Shown here piece by piece: positions 1 through 10,839 of a stretch of DNA of 64,000 nt. The notes beneath the pieces are model-generated. The model was not told where the DNA came from, searched no databases, and was given only the letters and a program-made list of their open reading frames with translations. Position numbers and translations under genes: made by a program. Location: positions 47,505,898-47,569,897 of the forward strand of contig CM067445.1 of NCBI GenBank assembly GCA_034508935.3. Reading direction: 5' to 3'. How positions within the stretch are numbered: the stretch's first letter is position 1; the number at the start of each line of letters is the position of its first letter. Source of the DNA: Berghia stephanieae (Eukaryota; Mollusca; Gastropoda; Nudibranchia; Aeolidiidae).

Positions 1-104
1 ATTTCCAGTAGAAAACAGGTCGGAGGTGGCAGCAGATCGCTTTGGGCCAATGCTGCTATTGACAAGGTGAAAAACAAAGCGATCATAGGGCGACTGGTTC
101 CCAT
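1..104 (-). CDS. N-terminus of a probable secreted protein (partial)
   Basis: Read on the minus strand, ATG at 104-102 opens a frame that stays open to the window edge (34 codons). The start lies in a near-ideal Kozak context (CACCATGGG). The peptide begins MGTSRPMIALFFTLSIAALA and continues QSDLLPPPTCFLLE. That is a short polar/basic n-region, a hydrophobic core of about 13 residues, and small residues suited to signal peptidase before QSD. The mature part starts with a proline-rich stretch and one cysteine, so a small cysteine-rich secreted protein (a Kunitz inhibitor, for instance) is possible, but too little is visible to name a family. A plus-strand frame over the same bases is open for 54 codons and is judged a shadow. 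No splice donor is visible before the edge. Confidence 0.5.
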   Translation of the reverse strand, partial: MGTSRPMIALFFTLSIAALAQSDLLPPPTCFLLE

Positions 105-466
105 GGTGATGATGGCGTCGTCAGCAACAGATGTAGGTTTATCTGTAATATTGGTTTGCAATTAGACGCTTTATTAAACCTTATATTGATGCTAGGCATT
201 TATCCAAGAAGTTCATAATATCTGCCAGCCAGATATTAATAAACCAACACACAAAACGTATAATAATCTGATTAATAGAATTTAGTGAGAATTACTCATA
301 AAAAAGAGCTGGCGGAAAACAGTAACAAAGAGGTGAGTGAGGTTAATTTGGTTGTATCTATACTTTTTTTTTTTCCTTTTGTTTTGCAAAATTTTGAATC
401 AGTCTTATAATTTTAACTGCCTTTTTTTATGAGACACATTTCTAACTTTAAATAGAAATCATGTGA
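105..466. other. Upstream region of the edge gene
   Basis: AT-rich sequence upstream of the minus-strand start codon. The first part (105-130) is more CpG-rich and is probably 5' UTR. No TATA box or other promoter element could be placed with confidence. Confidence 0.3.
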
Positions 467-639
467 TTGAACCTATGTGCACAAATTGGCATATCTGATA
501 ACCGAACACAATTATGGGCTGGACTTAAACATTGTTGTAATGGACAATATTTTGGGTTGGATTGAGAGTATTTCAATCACAACAATGAATCCATAACAAT
601 TTGGGTTATCGGACCTGGAAATATGTGCACATCGGATTG
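467..639. mobile_element. Palindromic MITE, family 1, copy a
   Basis: About 170 bp whose two halves are inverted copies. The left half runs through ATGTGCAC and TCTGATAACC and the right half through GGTTATCGGACC and ATGTGCAC; the middle has paired blocks around ATTGTTGTAATGGA and ACAACAATG. The same layout recurs at 671-847 and 6678-6840. No coding capacity, so it is a non-autonomous DNA element. The superfamily cannot be told from the termini. Confidence 0.6.
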
Positions 640-670
640 AACGTTTACACAGAATGTACAATAAACTATA

Positions 671-847
671 GGTTTAACTCGACGTGTACTAATTTGAAGG
701 TCTGATAAGTCAAATCGCATGGGCTCGTTGTTGTAATGAAAATTCTCTCAAACCAAAGTAAAATATTGTCATTGCAACAATGTCAAATCAAGCCCATAAT
801 TGCGATCGGTTATCAGAACTGAAAGTATGTGCACGTAGGTTTAACTC
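671..847. mobile_element. Palindromic MITE, family 1, copy b
   Basis: Second copy of the family, about 30 bp from copy a. Ends carry GACGTGTAC and GTGCACGT, with inner blocks GGTCTGATAAG and CGGTTATCAGAACT in inverted order. The centre holds GGGCTCGTTGTTGTAATG opposite CATTGCAACAATG. It is diverged from copy a, so the two are separate insertions or an old duplication. Confidence 0.55.
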
Positions 848-964
848 TGTGTGTGACCTACCTCCTCAACCCGGTACTATGTCGGGATAGACTAGCTGAC
901 GAAAATGAATACAATATGATATTAACTAACTATCCAACCAACTGAATGAATAGATAAAAAAAAA

Positions 965-1023
<59 letters not shown>

Positions 1024-1432
1024 ATGACTAGAGCCAACATTTTTTGTGTTATGAAGGAGAAAGAATATAATTCTCTGAGGAAATGAGAGCTATAAAACGT
1101 CTTATCTCTGATCATTTTTACTCTTTATTGCATACATTAAAACTATACTAGTAAACTTGAAAATTTGTATGCTTTGCCTTGGACCATAAAAAATTGATAT
1201 TTGTCAAAAAAATTTTTTTGCACGATAGCCCTGGATCCGGGGTCAGAGCGTCTAATATTGCATGCATTTGTGACAATAAAAGACAACAGTTTTCAGAAAA
1301 AAAGATGAAGGTGATGCATTGTTGTTTTTAAGGGTTTATTTTATTTAAACTGAAAGTGAAAAAGGTATATTCTTTTTCCGTAATAACACAAAAATATGTT
1401 AGCTTGAGTCATTTATTTATTTATTCATTTAG

Positions 1433-1473
<41 letters not shown>

Positions 1474-1760
1474 TATTTATTTATTGATTGATTCATTCAT
1501 TCATTCAAATTGCAAAGAAAAACAATTTTCTCCTTAATAACACCACAAAATATTGGATAGAGTCATTTATTTAATTATATATGTGTTTATTTATTCATTT
1601 ACTTAATTATTTATTTATCTATTTATTCAAAATGAAGAATTGTATATTCTTTCTCATTAATAACACACACACACAAAAGTGTGGACTTATGTCATGTATT
1701 TATTTATTTATTAGTTTACTTACCTATCTATTAATTAATTTATTTATTTAATAGTTTATT
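848..1760. repeat. Tetranucleotide-repeat region (AAAT, GATT, ATTT)
   Basis: An (AAAT)n run fills about 955-1025. A second block from about 1410 mixes ATTT, GATT and ATTC units, with (GATT)n most regular at 1434-1475. The motif GAGTCATTTATTTA recurs in the second block (1408, 1560), suggesting a degraded longer repeat. No gene seen. Confidence 0.6.
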
Positions 1761-2221
1761 TATTGATTTACTTATTAAAAATACATAGAAAAAATTATAG
1801 CTTATTAAAGGACAAAAAGAGAAATCAATTAAAAGAAAAAGAAAGCAGAAAACAGAACATCAATTATGATTTGCAGAATTACATTCAACATACTTACCAA
1901 AACAAAAATCAAATGTTGAAGTGTTTCTATCGCAAAAATTCAAAACCGTCGTTGATTAAAATCTATTTGAAGCCCTCGATAACAAATTGAAAAGCATTCT
2001 CTAACTCTTCGGATAATAAATAATAATCCCCATTAGATCAACGGTGATTACCTTCAGAGTAGAAAATGAAAGGACAGTGCAAATATAGAACAATTAATTT
2101 GACGTGAATTATCCCTCCTCAAATAAATTCAAGCCAAAGATTATTTTATATACTTACCTTATCATCTCATGATCAATTGACCAACGATGACGTGCTATGA
2201 GAAAGAAAAAAAAACACATTT
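1761..2221. other. AT-rich region without recognisable gene
   Basis: Very AT-rich. A 75-codon open frame at 1763-1990 is lysine/asparagine-rich, as expected of AT-rich noncoding DNA, and resembles no known family. Confidence 0.3.
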
Positions 2222-2410
2222 TTAACAATTTTGAGTAGAAAAGTAGTCCTTTAAATATCGATCGATTTAAATGATCTTCATCTGGTCAAAAACTCTCAAA
2301 CTTGAGACTTCATTAAGAACCAGGTTTGACAGTATTTGACGAGCTGAGGGTTATTTTAATCAATCGATATCTGAAGGACGAGTTTTTGGCCAAATTTTTT
2401 TTTAAAAACG
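2222..2410. mobile_element. Palindromic MITE, family 2, copy a
   Basis: About 190 bp. The outer half contains TAGTCCTTTAAATATCGATC and the opposite half ATCGATATCTGAAGGACGAG; inner blocks around GTCAAAAACTCTCAAAC face TTTGACAGTATTTGACGAG. Copies b (7547-7728) and c (62347-62497) keep the same order of blocks. Noncoding. Confidence 0.6.
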
Positions 2411-3059
2411 CGTTTTTCCAGAGTACGATAGAAAGGTCATCTGAAACACATAAAAAATGTTATGAATTGTTTTATTGATCGAGATGTAGATATAAACGCA
2501 ATATGGACTGGGATATTAATATATTATTGTTTTTATTTTTTCTTTATGCCGTTTGAGTGTTTAGCATGAAAAGGTAATTTGATATGTCCATGAAAATAAT
2601 CAATAAAGACAATTGTTTGATTACTGTAAATTTTGCTTTGTTCTCTCCCTTAGATGTTTGTTGTTGCATGATAATGAGTATATGTAAATTAAAACAAATT
2701 TGCAATTTAAAAGATTGAATCTAAAACTATGCATTGTTAATCGAAAGATGTCTTGTAATTATGGCAAGCAGTATTGAGCGTGGTTAGTAACCGGTTTTAT
2801 CATGCTTATGAGCGTAAAATATTTTATTTAGTATCCTACCATTTCGTATCGAGTCAAATTTTTATTCCATACGGTGTATGTGGCGACTTTATCTAATCAA
2901 CATTTACGAGCTGCCATTGTAATGGCAAGGAACTCATCTATAACTGAGTCAGGCAAAGTATTGTGTGCAATGTGCCTTGCAAACAAAAGACATGGCGCTG
3001 AGCCTTTCATTCACTGACCACACTCAATATTGCTTGAATTTTTCACTTAAAACTTTATG
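2411..3059. other. AT-rich region without recognisable gene
   Basis: No coding similarity, tRNA-like box pair or longer repeat was recognised. Confidence 0.25.
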
Positions 3060-3275
3060 GAGCAGCGTGGCTCAGCGGTCTTTGCTTCGTACCCAAAAGG
3101 TACCGAGTTCACTACCCTCCACGCTGTGTTGCCTTGAGCAAGTCTCCTAGCCCAAGCTCACTTTGCGGCGCTACACTGCGGCTGACGCCTGGGTTATTAC
3201 AGTCTTCCCTTGGAATATACCTTTTAAAAAAATTCCCCCTAGGGATGAATAAAGGGAATTTATTTTCTTTAATGG
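3060..3275 (+). mobile_element. tRNA-derived SINE with LINE-like tail
   Basis: The head reads GCGTGGCTCAGCGGTCTTTG (A-box-like) followed about 35 bp later by GAGTTCACTACC in the B-box position. The body is GC-richer than its surroundings. The 3' end contains CCCTAGGGATGAATAAAG, resembling the short LINE-type tail also seen near 55870 and 42370. It does not fold as a complete tRNA. Confidence 0.55.
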
Positions 3276-4040
3276 CGAGACTCGTTGTCTCTTAGGTATC
3301 GATGGCCTACAATATTATGTGTTACGAATATTTCAACATACAGAACAGATAGTGGGAGAGTGGGTGGAGAGTGGAGACCTATTATTACTTTATTTCTATT
3401 TAGTGTTATGACACTATAAGATCATATCAGTCATCAATGGAAAATAATAGGATTCAATAGTCTGATGTCACGTCCGCCCAGCAACCAGCAGTTTGGTTCT
3501 CAACAAAAAAAAATCAGTACTTCTTATTGTTCATGCTAGCTAGAACTTTTTCACATATCAAGTGATCAGAATGTATAAAAGTCAAAACATGATCAGATTT
3601 ATAATGTTTTTCTCCTCTGGATACACTTTTATGCTCGTCGGAGAAATATTTCATAAGGGCGTCCGCCATTGTTCCGATAGTTTAGAAGTTACTGGCTATA
3701 GATAGTGGCGGATATTGTAAAAGTGTTCATTAAAAAAGGATGGCTACTTTATGAAATGGAAATATCATGGTTCCAAATGACCTTCTGGGGAAATGAATGA
3801 AATATTGTGAAGCATATTGAGCATGGTTAATCCATGGAAATACTCTATATAAATATAAATGTTCATATTTATTTATTTTTATTCATTTATCTATTCTTAA
3901 AAGATAAGGATGTGTTAAGACTACGAATCGTGAAGGCTGAACAAATAACTTGAAGAAAATAATAAAGGATGAATACTGTTTCATAACGATAAGCAACATC
4001 AATATTATCAAAGACGCATTTATATTAGGCTAGGGCTATT
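3276..4040. other. Intergenic region without recognisable gene
   Basis: AT-rich; no exon, repeat array or transposon terminus recognised. Confidence 0.25.
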
Positions 4041-4129
4041 GGTCAGTACTGTCCCCAGGCGCTAGCACCTGCGGGTCAGTACTGACGAACAGGCGCCAGC
4101 GCCTGGGGCAGCGCCTGAGGGTCAGTACC
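4041..4129. repeat. GC-rich inverted/direct repeat island
   Basis: Three GGTCAGTAC copies (about 4041, 4074, 4120) separated by GC-rich palindromic blocks. CCCCAGGCGCT (4053-4063) and AGCGCCTGGGG (4098-4108) are a perfect 11-bp inverted repeat, and CAGGCGCCAGCGCCTG is itself nearly palindromic. The surroundings are strongly AT-rich. Confidence 0.6.
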
Positions 4130-4433
4130 ACAGACTACTAGGAGCAGACCGGACAACACCCACTTTTTATTGGCTAATCGCCGCCATCGTATTTAAGATG
4201 TAAGCAGTTATCGGATGAATCGAGAATAGAGAGAGACTGACGATATACTGGCAGCGTAAAATTATACGAGAAAACATTAAACATTGGCATTTCGGGGACA
4301 GAACAGACGCGTGGTTAGCAAAAATTACATAAAAATAAATAACAAAATGCTGTGAGGGTGTGATGAAATTGTGTGAACTTCATGGTCGATCAATTTGGTC
4401 ATCAATCCAACCAACTATCAATCTATTATACTT

Positions 4434-4451
4434 CTTCTACTACTACTACCT

Positions 4452-4515
<64 letters not shown>

Positions 4516-4594
4516 ACAACTACACCTTCTACTACCACTACTTCTACTATCACTACTATACGACGACGACTACAACGATGAGAGAGAGAGAGAG

Positions 4595-4643
<49 letters not shown>

Positions 4644-4662
4644 AGGTGGGGGGGGGGGGGGT
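4434..4662. repeat. Microsatellite cluster (CTA)n, (GA)n, (G)n
   Basis: (CTA)n at about 4434-4515, imperfect CTA/CGA triplets to 4577, (GA)n to 4640, then a G run to 4661. Open frames here are repeat artefacts. Confidence 0.8.
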
Positions 4663-5239
4663 TCTTCTCTTGCCCTCTCACCATACATGACATAGACTTG
4701 TCTACATTGCTAGATCAAAGGGATGGATGCTGCAATTTCGCACGTTCTTCACATTTCACACATCGTTTCTACAAATACGAGGTATGTGTCATCATCAGTT
4801 AGAGAGACTGATCAGCAAGTTCAAAGACGTGAGTTTCATACTTTGTGTCTTCTCATTAATATGTGAAATGTCGGTTGATAGTTGTGTAACATCAAAAAGA
4901 AATGTTGATCGTATCCACAGAATTCATCAAAAATCAGAGTAGGAGGAGCTTATTTTACCTACTGTTATTATGTCGATTGTCCACTTCTGGACAATAGGAT
5001 TTGTCATATTCATTATCAGCTAATTGGGCGGGGCATAGAAATGGACAATTTTAATTAACTGATTGAAGAGTGCGTAGAGAGACGGTTTGTCAGAAAGGGT
5101 GGGATTAAAATGCTGGAAAAGAAGATGGGTGGAGGCGGATAGAAAAGGTACTGGTACTAGCCATTCAGATTTATGTTTAATTTTCGTTTATTGTTTCCTT
5201 TATAAACGGAGAACCTGTGCCGAATCATACATTATTTGC
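4663..5239. other. Intergenic region without recognisable gene
   Basis: Short open frames exist (4727-4942, 5087-5284) but show no recognisable family or splice pattern. Confidence 0.25.
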
Positions 5240-5310
5240 TCTTGGTTAGGGCCCCGTTTTGTACAGCGATTTGAGTACGTTTAGTAGATATTGCAATATA
5301 AATGTTTAAT
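5240..5310 (+). mobile_element. SINE family B, 3' tail fragment
   Basis: GTACAGCGATTTGAGTACG followed by AGATATTGCAATATAAATG matches the tail of the fuller family B copies (7212-7505, 50108-50404). It ends directly before the TAG microsatellite. Confidence 0.45.
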
Positions 5311-5332
5311 TAATTTTTTTTTGTTACAGAAG

Positions 5333-5494
<162 letters not shown>

Positions 5495-5497
5495 ATA

Positions 5498-5550
5498 AAT
5501 TGAGCTTTTATATAGAGCAATATCCACTGTCACAAAGTGACAATGCCAAA
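5498..5550 (-). mobile_element. SINE family B, 3' tail fragment, inverted
   Basis: TTGAGCTTTTATATAGAGCA and ATATCCACTG are the reverse complement of the family B tail. With 5240-5310 it forms a tail-to-tail pair around the TAG array. Confidence 0.45.
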
Positions 5551-5693
5551 GAGTGAGTTGGTGGTCTGCAGAACCTCCGTACCAGTCAATGACCTTAAAG
5601 GGATGCTAACGTCGAACAAATTGACCAACCCAACAAACTAACAATCAAAGAATGATGAGTTAATTTGCATATCTCATATTTATTGGTGCAAAT

Positions 5694-5753
<60 letters not shown>

Positions 5754-6190
5754 CGCTCATGTAATGACGATCACTCAATTCACAAGACAGTAACAATGAA
5801 CGTGGAACAATGAATAGGTATACACACGTCACAAAACAGATTTCACAAGAAGGTGGGGCCCCTTACCTTTACAGAACACACAGAACAAAAATATGATCTG
5901 TCCGTCCACAGGTACGTCAGGGCTTCTTCCCCTAGTCGAGATGAGGCAATCTGTCGTCCTTTCTTTATAATGTCACGACTTGTAATGTCCAAACTCTAAG
6001 AGTGTTCTTGGAATCTAAGGCGTCGGCCTTAAAACAATAATACTATAATTTCCACGGCTTTAGCCGGAAATGATCAATATACATAGATCAATGAAAAATC
6101 TGTTATTGACATAAAATGCAGACGTATAACTTCGTCATAAGGAAGATAACTGACTCGCATTGTATCCTCTAACGCAGGATATCTTATAAG
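5551..6190. other. Intergenic region with (CT)n
   Basis: Contains (CT)n at about 5692-5750. The rest is unassigned. A stretch around 5755-5950 weakly resembles the right end of the window (63690-63890), but not enough to define a family. Confidence 0.3.
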
Positions 6191-6191
6191 A

Positions 6192-6475
6192 CTTTGTACC
6201 CTGGTGGTTAGACACTCGACTTGTGGCTTCTCTGTTTCGGGTTCAAATCCTACTTCGGGCTACACGAAGTAGGTTTTCAAACGATCTATCCATCTTTATT
6301 TTGATATCCTCCAAACGGTCCTTCTCAGGTACATGTGAACCACCTGCTCCCGATCAGAGGGTTATGCTCAAATACGAGTATACTCAAAGCAAGGATAAGT
6401 ACAAAAACGCCAGTAGATGGGATCCAAGGCATGGAGAGGCCACCATCAAGGCTGAAGGCAGGATAACTTGAAGTG
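6192..6475 (+). mobile_element. tRNA-derived SINE
   Basis: The head has CTGGTGGTTAGACACTCG (A box) and TTTCGGGTTCAAATCC (B box) about 45 bp apart, with no intact tRNA cloverleaf. A roughly 200-bp body follows. The 82-codon open frame through it is incidental. Confidence 0.5.
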
Positions 6476-6677
6476 TCTTTATCGTAGATTTACATATTTA
6501 TAAATTATAGATGTACAACGTGCGTCGTTGTGCGTGCGCGATTGAAGATCGTAAATTCATCTTTATCAAAGTTGTGTCGATACAATAAATTGCTTTTTTC
6601 TTTTAAATGGCATCTCTATTAAATTACGAGCATGATGTATCATTACACCAAAGAGAAGCATTCAATAGTAAGAAAAA
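6476..6677. other. Unassigned AT-rich spacer
   Basis: Nothing recognised between the SINE and the MITE. Confidence 0.2.
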
Positions 6678-6840
6678 TGTTCATTGGCACATATTGGCAG
6701 GTCTGATGGCCAACCATAAATATCGGCTTGATTAACATTGTTGTAACGGATAAATATTGTGTAGATTTGAAAGTATTTCCATTACAACGAGCCCATAACA
6801 TTTTGGGTTATCAGACCTGTAAATAAGTACACGTTAACCT
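6678..6840. mobile_element. Palindromic MITE, family 1, copy c
   Basis: Third copy: GGCAGGTCTGATGGCC at the left faces GGGTTATCAGACCTG at the right. The centre carries ATTGTTGTAACGGA opposite TCCATTACAACGAG. Ends are less well kept than in copy a. Confidence 0.55.
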
Positions 6841-7211
6841 CTTATTTTAGATATATTGTCCCTAGTCATATTATTCTCCATAAGGAGAGAAGGAAATATG
6901 TCAAGTATAGAGGACATAACGTTACCAAGTGACCACTGCCCTCAAAGGAAATCATGTCCACCCTCTTCTCCTCTCCAGCGGAACCGTTTTAAAAATACCA
7001 TGCTAAAATTGTTTATTTGTTGCGACAGTTAAAGTCGCCATATAAGCGCCAGGAACAAACACAAAACATAATATGACAAAGAGGACTAGATGAGTTCAGA
7101 GTTGGATTTAAGAGCGACACATCCTTGTAACTAGTCTGTAATCGTATTTGAGTCTCACACTTCCACTGCTACAAAATTCGCAAGAAGGGATATCCTCAGA
7201 TGGAAAAAAAA
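6841..7211. other. Intergenic region without recognisable gene
   Basis: No exon or repeat recognised. Confidence 0.2.
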
Positions 7212-7505
7212 AACTTGAGAATTTATATAGCGCAATATCCACTCAACGTTTTCAAAGCACTCTACAAGTGGTCCCAAGCCACCAGCAAAACTAAACATGT
7301 AAGACGAGACATGAAGCTTGTAGGACCCTCTTAGATCTTTTTTGACAAAGGCAATGCTGTTAACGACCAAGTACTCATTTTACACCCGAGTACTGTGGGA
7401 GCTTTAACCAAGGACTCTACTTTACACCGCTCAGAGCGGGACGTGAACCAATGACCTACTGGTCTGAAGGCATGTCATATCACAAGACAACAAAGCCGAG
7501 CAGAT
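7212..7505 (-). mobile_element. SINE family B copy
   Basis: Read on the minus strand, this ends with the family B tail (AGTGCTTTGAAAACG, then GGATATTGCGCTATATAAAT). It shares the internal block around GGTGTAAAATGAGTAC with the copy at 50108-50404. The tRNA-like head (near 7500) is badly decayed. Confidence 0.55.
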
Positions 7506-7546
7506 TGCAGATGTTTACACTGACGTACACTGAAAAAAAAAAATGC

Positions 7547-7728
7547 ATCTAAAATTTTGGACACAAAACTCGTCCTCCAAATATCCTTCAATTAAAATTA
7601 TCCTTATCTTGTCAAAATCTCTCAAACCGAAAACTTCATTAGTCAGGTCTGAGAGTTTTTGACAAGATAAGCGTAATTTTAATTGATGGATATTGAAGTA
7701 CAACTTTTCTGGCCAAAATCTTAAATAC
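7547..7728. mobile_element. Palindromic MITE, family 2, copy b
   Basis: ACTCGTCCTCCAAATATCC at the left faces GGATATTGAAGTACAAC at the right; ATCTTGTCAAAATCTCTC faces GAGAGTTTTTGACAAGAT. AATTTTGG and CCAAAATC lie at the two ends. The clearest palindrome of the three family 2 copies. Confidence 0.65.
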
Positions 7729-8671
7729 GTGTCATTGTTTCTGCTTTTTCAAAGTACTGCAGTACACATGAAGCATTGTACTACACATGAAGCATTGTAC
7801 TCCAGCCTAACGATGACATAATATAAATAAAGGAAGGGGGAAGGGATGATTCACATAATATAAATAAAGGAAGGGATGATTCACAAAGAGAATTAAAAAA
7901 CATCTTTCAGTTTACCTCTAAACTCCAATCAGAGCCCTGATGAAACCATTGTCTTATTCAATTTCCAGAATAATAAATAAATAATGAATTTATATAGCGC
8001 CTAAACATCCACATTAATCGTGCTCTGCGGCGCTTAAGAATAAGAACACGTCATGAAGAATCCACCAATACCCCGCCCGAAGAAGAATTCCAACCACCAC
8101 TGAGAAAAAAAAAACATTAAAAAAACAGACAAACAAAGACGAACAAACATATAAACAAAAAACAAACTAGCTTTTACAAATTCAAAACATCAAAACATGA
8201 TTTTTACAGTACATTTATTTTCGTTTTTTTGTTTCATGCATGAATAAAATTCCAATTAAAACAAGAAACGGCATTGGGTCCAACAGCATTGACTTCTCTT
8301 CATAACTGAATGTGATTGTAACTTGACAGGATAATGATAATGGAGTAATAAAACATGTACATAATAAATTAGAGATTGCATATCGTACATAGCAGACACA
8401 CATATATTTTCATGGTTGTTGATTTATCAATATCACGGTCATAACGAAATGTTTTATAGTTTTGATTAAAGATTCTTTGACGTGACGATTCAATACTCTG
8501 AATGTTTTGCGTTGATTTTTTTTTTTTTTTAAATTTTTATGGTGAGAAAAGGGGACAGTTTAAACAAATTTGTAAAATGAATTTTTAAGAGATTTAATTA
8601 AATTGATAAATTATTTAGGAGTAACTCATTACTCAATGATAATGAATATGATAACGACGACGACAAAGATG
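7729..8671. other. Intergenic region, small tandem duplication
   Basis: A 24-28 bp tandem duplication (ATAATATAAATAAAGGAAGG) lies near 7820-7885. A short piece at 7985-8040 (TTTATATAGCGCCTAAACAT) resembles a SINE/LINE tail in minus orientation. No gene recognised. Confidence 0.3.
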
Positions 8672-8745
8672 TTTGTTTGTTTGTTGCTTTAGGTCTCTTC
8701 CAACACAATTGAGGTTATATGAGAGACCGCTGAAACAAAAAAACA
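8672..8745 (-). mobile_element. Family A-like 3' terminus with stem-loop
   Basis: On the minus strand GGTCTCT (8728-8722) and AGAGACC (8698-8692) form a 7-bp stem. The loop contains ATATAACCTCAATTGTGTTG, and an A/C-rich tail (ACAAACAAACAAAC) follows. Loop and tail match the end of family A elements, but the stem bases differ while still pairing. Only this terminal piece is recognisable. Confidence 0.45.
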
Positions 8746-9439
8746 AGCAATCCAACAAAAATAGTACAAATACAAATGTCAATTAAAATCATAACCTAAA
8801 GATATCATAAGCTAAATTATAAATAACCAAGAACAAACAGGCAGAGGATTTACAGAAAAAAAAATATCCCCTGTCAAAAATACAATCACAAACCAAAGAA
8901 GCAGGATAGGCTAGTAAAGAGAAGAAGAAACGACATCACTATCGGATCGTACACCCATGCGAAACGACGAAGATGATAATTATGATAATGATGATGAGGA
9001 AGATGACGATGATGATATAAAAATGACGATAATGACATTAAGAGAACATCAAAATTCATTGGAGCATAAATGCAGAGAGCATGATTTTCAGATTGAAGAG
9101 AATGTCTCAACATTACCAATGTGAGCACTGGGTTTGGGTATATTGTTCGTTTTTTTAATACATAATTACTCTCATTATCTCCATGAAAACAAACAAGACA
9201 ATAAACACTATCAATAAGAGTAAGAGGAAACATTACTCACTTCCATCTATGAAACTGCGCAGTGTATATCATCATACTATAAACAAATTTCAGATGATAG
9301 AAACTGTTAGAAATGGATTAAGGGTGATGAATTTCCTTCTTATCAAAAACATAATAATAATTAATAATTACGCCCTTTCACAACAGCACCATAAGATCCC
9401 GTCGCCCAGGCATTCCATGAAGGAAGATAGATAATACAT
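8746..9439. other. Intergenic region without recognisable gene
   Basis: Includes short ATG/ATA triplet runs near 8965-9020. The 115-codon minus-strand open frame at 8886-9233 has no recognisable domain. Confidence 0.25.
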
Positions 9440-9602
9440 CAAACAGGATGTCTGATGTCAACAGGAATCACCCATTTTGTCCAAGTGAGTAAATTGGGGA
9501 TTAATAATCTTGCCCAAGAAAAAAAAAACGAGTGGGGCTCGAACCCTGGACCTTCCAGATCACAGTGCAATGCCTTAACCACCCGGCCACTTTGCCCCTT
9601 AA
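9440..9602 (-). mobile_element. tRNA-derived SINE (Leu/Ser-like head)
   Basis: On the minus strand the head reads GGCCGGGTGGTTAAGGCATT (A box) and, after about 30 bp, GGGTTCGAGCCCC (B box). A body starting TTGGGCAAGATTATTAATCC follows, which is typical of SINE unique regions. No complete cloverleaf, so it is not called a tRNA gene. Confidence 0.6.
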
Positions 9603-10146
9603 AAGATAAAGATCCAAAAAGATAACAATAATAAAATGGAAAAGAAGCATCAATTTCAGGCCTCATGCGCCTCTTGGCACTGAGAGACTTGAGGTTAAGG
9701 TTAAGCAAGTTTAAATTTAAGTTACAAAGACAGTATCAAAATTAGGAAATATTCAACTCCTTACCATGACGGACCCCCCCCCCCCCCCTCCCCACCTATA
9801 TAGTATTGTTTGAAACCGTTTTTCAATTCTATCATAATGCATCATCTGTCTTTATGAATTGAATGGAAGCTTCTGATCCATTTTAGTATTATTAATTATT
9901 TATTTGAGCTTCAAACAGCAACATTTGCTACCAACAAAAATGTAACATATCGGTGCCCTTAATTAAAAGAATGGGAAAAGTGGGAAAAGCTCAAGTACAA
10001 TACAGTTGTGTTTTAAAATACTGATTTGAGAAAAGAATGGTTTAGAAATATTTCAATTATAATAATAGCAATGGCAAATAATACTGTAGTTGCCTATTAA
10101 CAATAACACTCATTTTGACACTTAAAGTAGTCCTTCAGAGCCATTA
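9603..10146. other. Intergenic region, C homopolymer
   Basis: A C run at about 9774-9788. Otherwise unassigned AT-rich sequence. Confidence 0.25.
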
Positions 10147-10387
10147 AACCCTTGGAGCTGTAGTTTATCCTGGTTTCCATAGAGTGAAACAGACAGTACT
10201 CTCTGGATAGGACGCTAATCTATCGCAAAGTACTTTCCACCAGATCTAACAGACCCAGCTACCTAATCACAGGGATGTGGGGGGGGGGGGGGGTCCCAAA
10301 AAAAAAAATCTTGACTGCACTCAAAATCAATTTCGGTCCCTTTGATTGTGAAGCAAGTACTCTACCAACTGAGCTATCGGGACCCCA
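10147..10387 (-). mobile_element. tRNA-derived SINE (Val-like head)
   Basis: On the minus strand the head is GGGTCCCGATAGCTCAGTTG (A box region), then an anticodon-like loop TTCACAA and a decayed B box (GGGACCGAAATT). The body contains GGAAAGTACTTTGCGATAGA and ATTAGCGTCCTATCCAG, followed by a motif near GGAAACCAGGATAAACT. Related fragments lie at 16340-16450 and 18150-18216. Confidence 0.6.
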
Positions 10388-10839
10388 TATTTAAAAAAAA
10401 ATAATTTGGACACTTAGATCAATATCTAAAGACAAAATTTTTTAAAAACAAAAAAAAAAAAAGATCTCTCCATTAGTAAAACTTGCGCCAACTCGTTATA
10501 AATTAATGACCCATATCCCTTGCACACTTTTTAGATGATACCTTCTAAGAGAGAAGATTTTTTTTTTTTTAGTCCTTCCTTTTTTACTGATGTATTTCTT
10601 TCTATCCTATTCCACAGTAACTCAATGGGATTGTTTCTTCTGCTTCAATTGGGCAGCCAACGCTATTTTTGGTGAAAGCCTCTATTTATATTTAATAATG
10701 CGGGAATGAGTATAGGAATCAATATTTTATTTATTTGAGAAATGAAAAATATTTTAATGTGTTGCACGCACATTCGCAAACTACACTTACACTGATCACT
10801 CCCATTTTCTGTTAATTTACTCTGAATATTCTTACGATT
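10388..10839. other. Intergenic region without recognisable gene
   Basis: A/T homopolymer runs only. Confidence 0.2.

Noticed and set aside
1-165. Plus-strand open frame of 54 codons from the window edge
   Set aside because: The minus strand of the same bases has a Kozak start and signal peptide; the plus-strand peptide resembles nothing and lacks a start.
4360-4802. Open frames of poly-T, poly-L and poly-Y
   Set aside because: Translations of (CTA)n and (GA)n microsatellites.
9530-9602. tRNA gene (Leu/Ser-like)
   Set aside because: A and B boxes are present but no full cloverleaf, and a SINE body follows; the same applies to 3060, 6192, 10380, 18216 and 50404.
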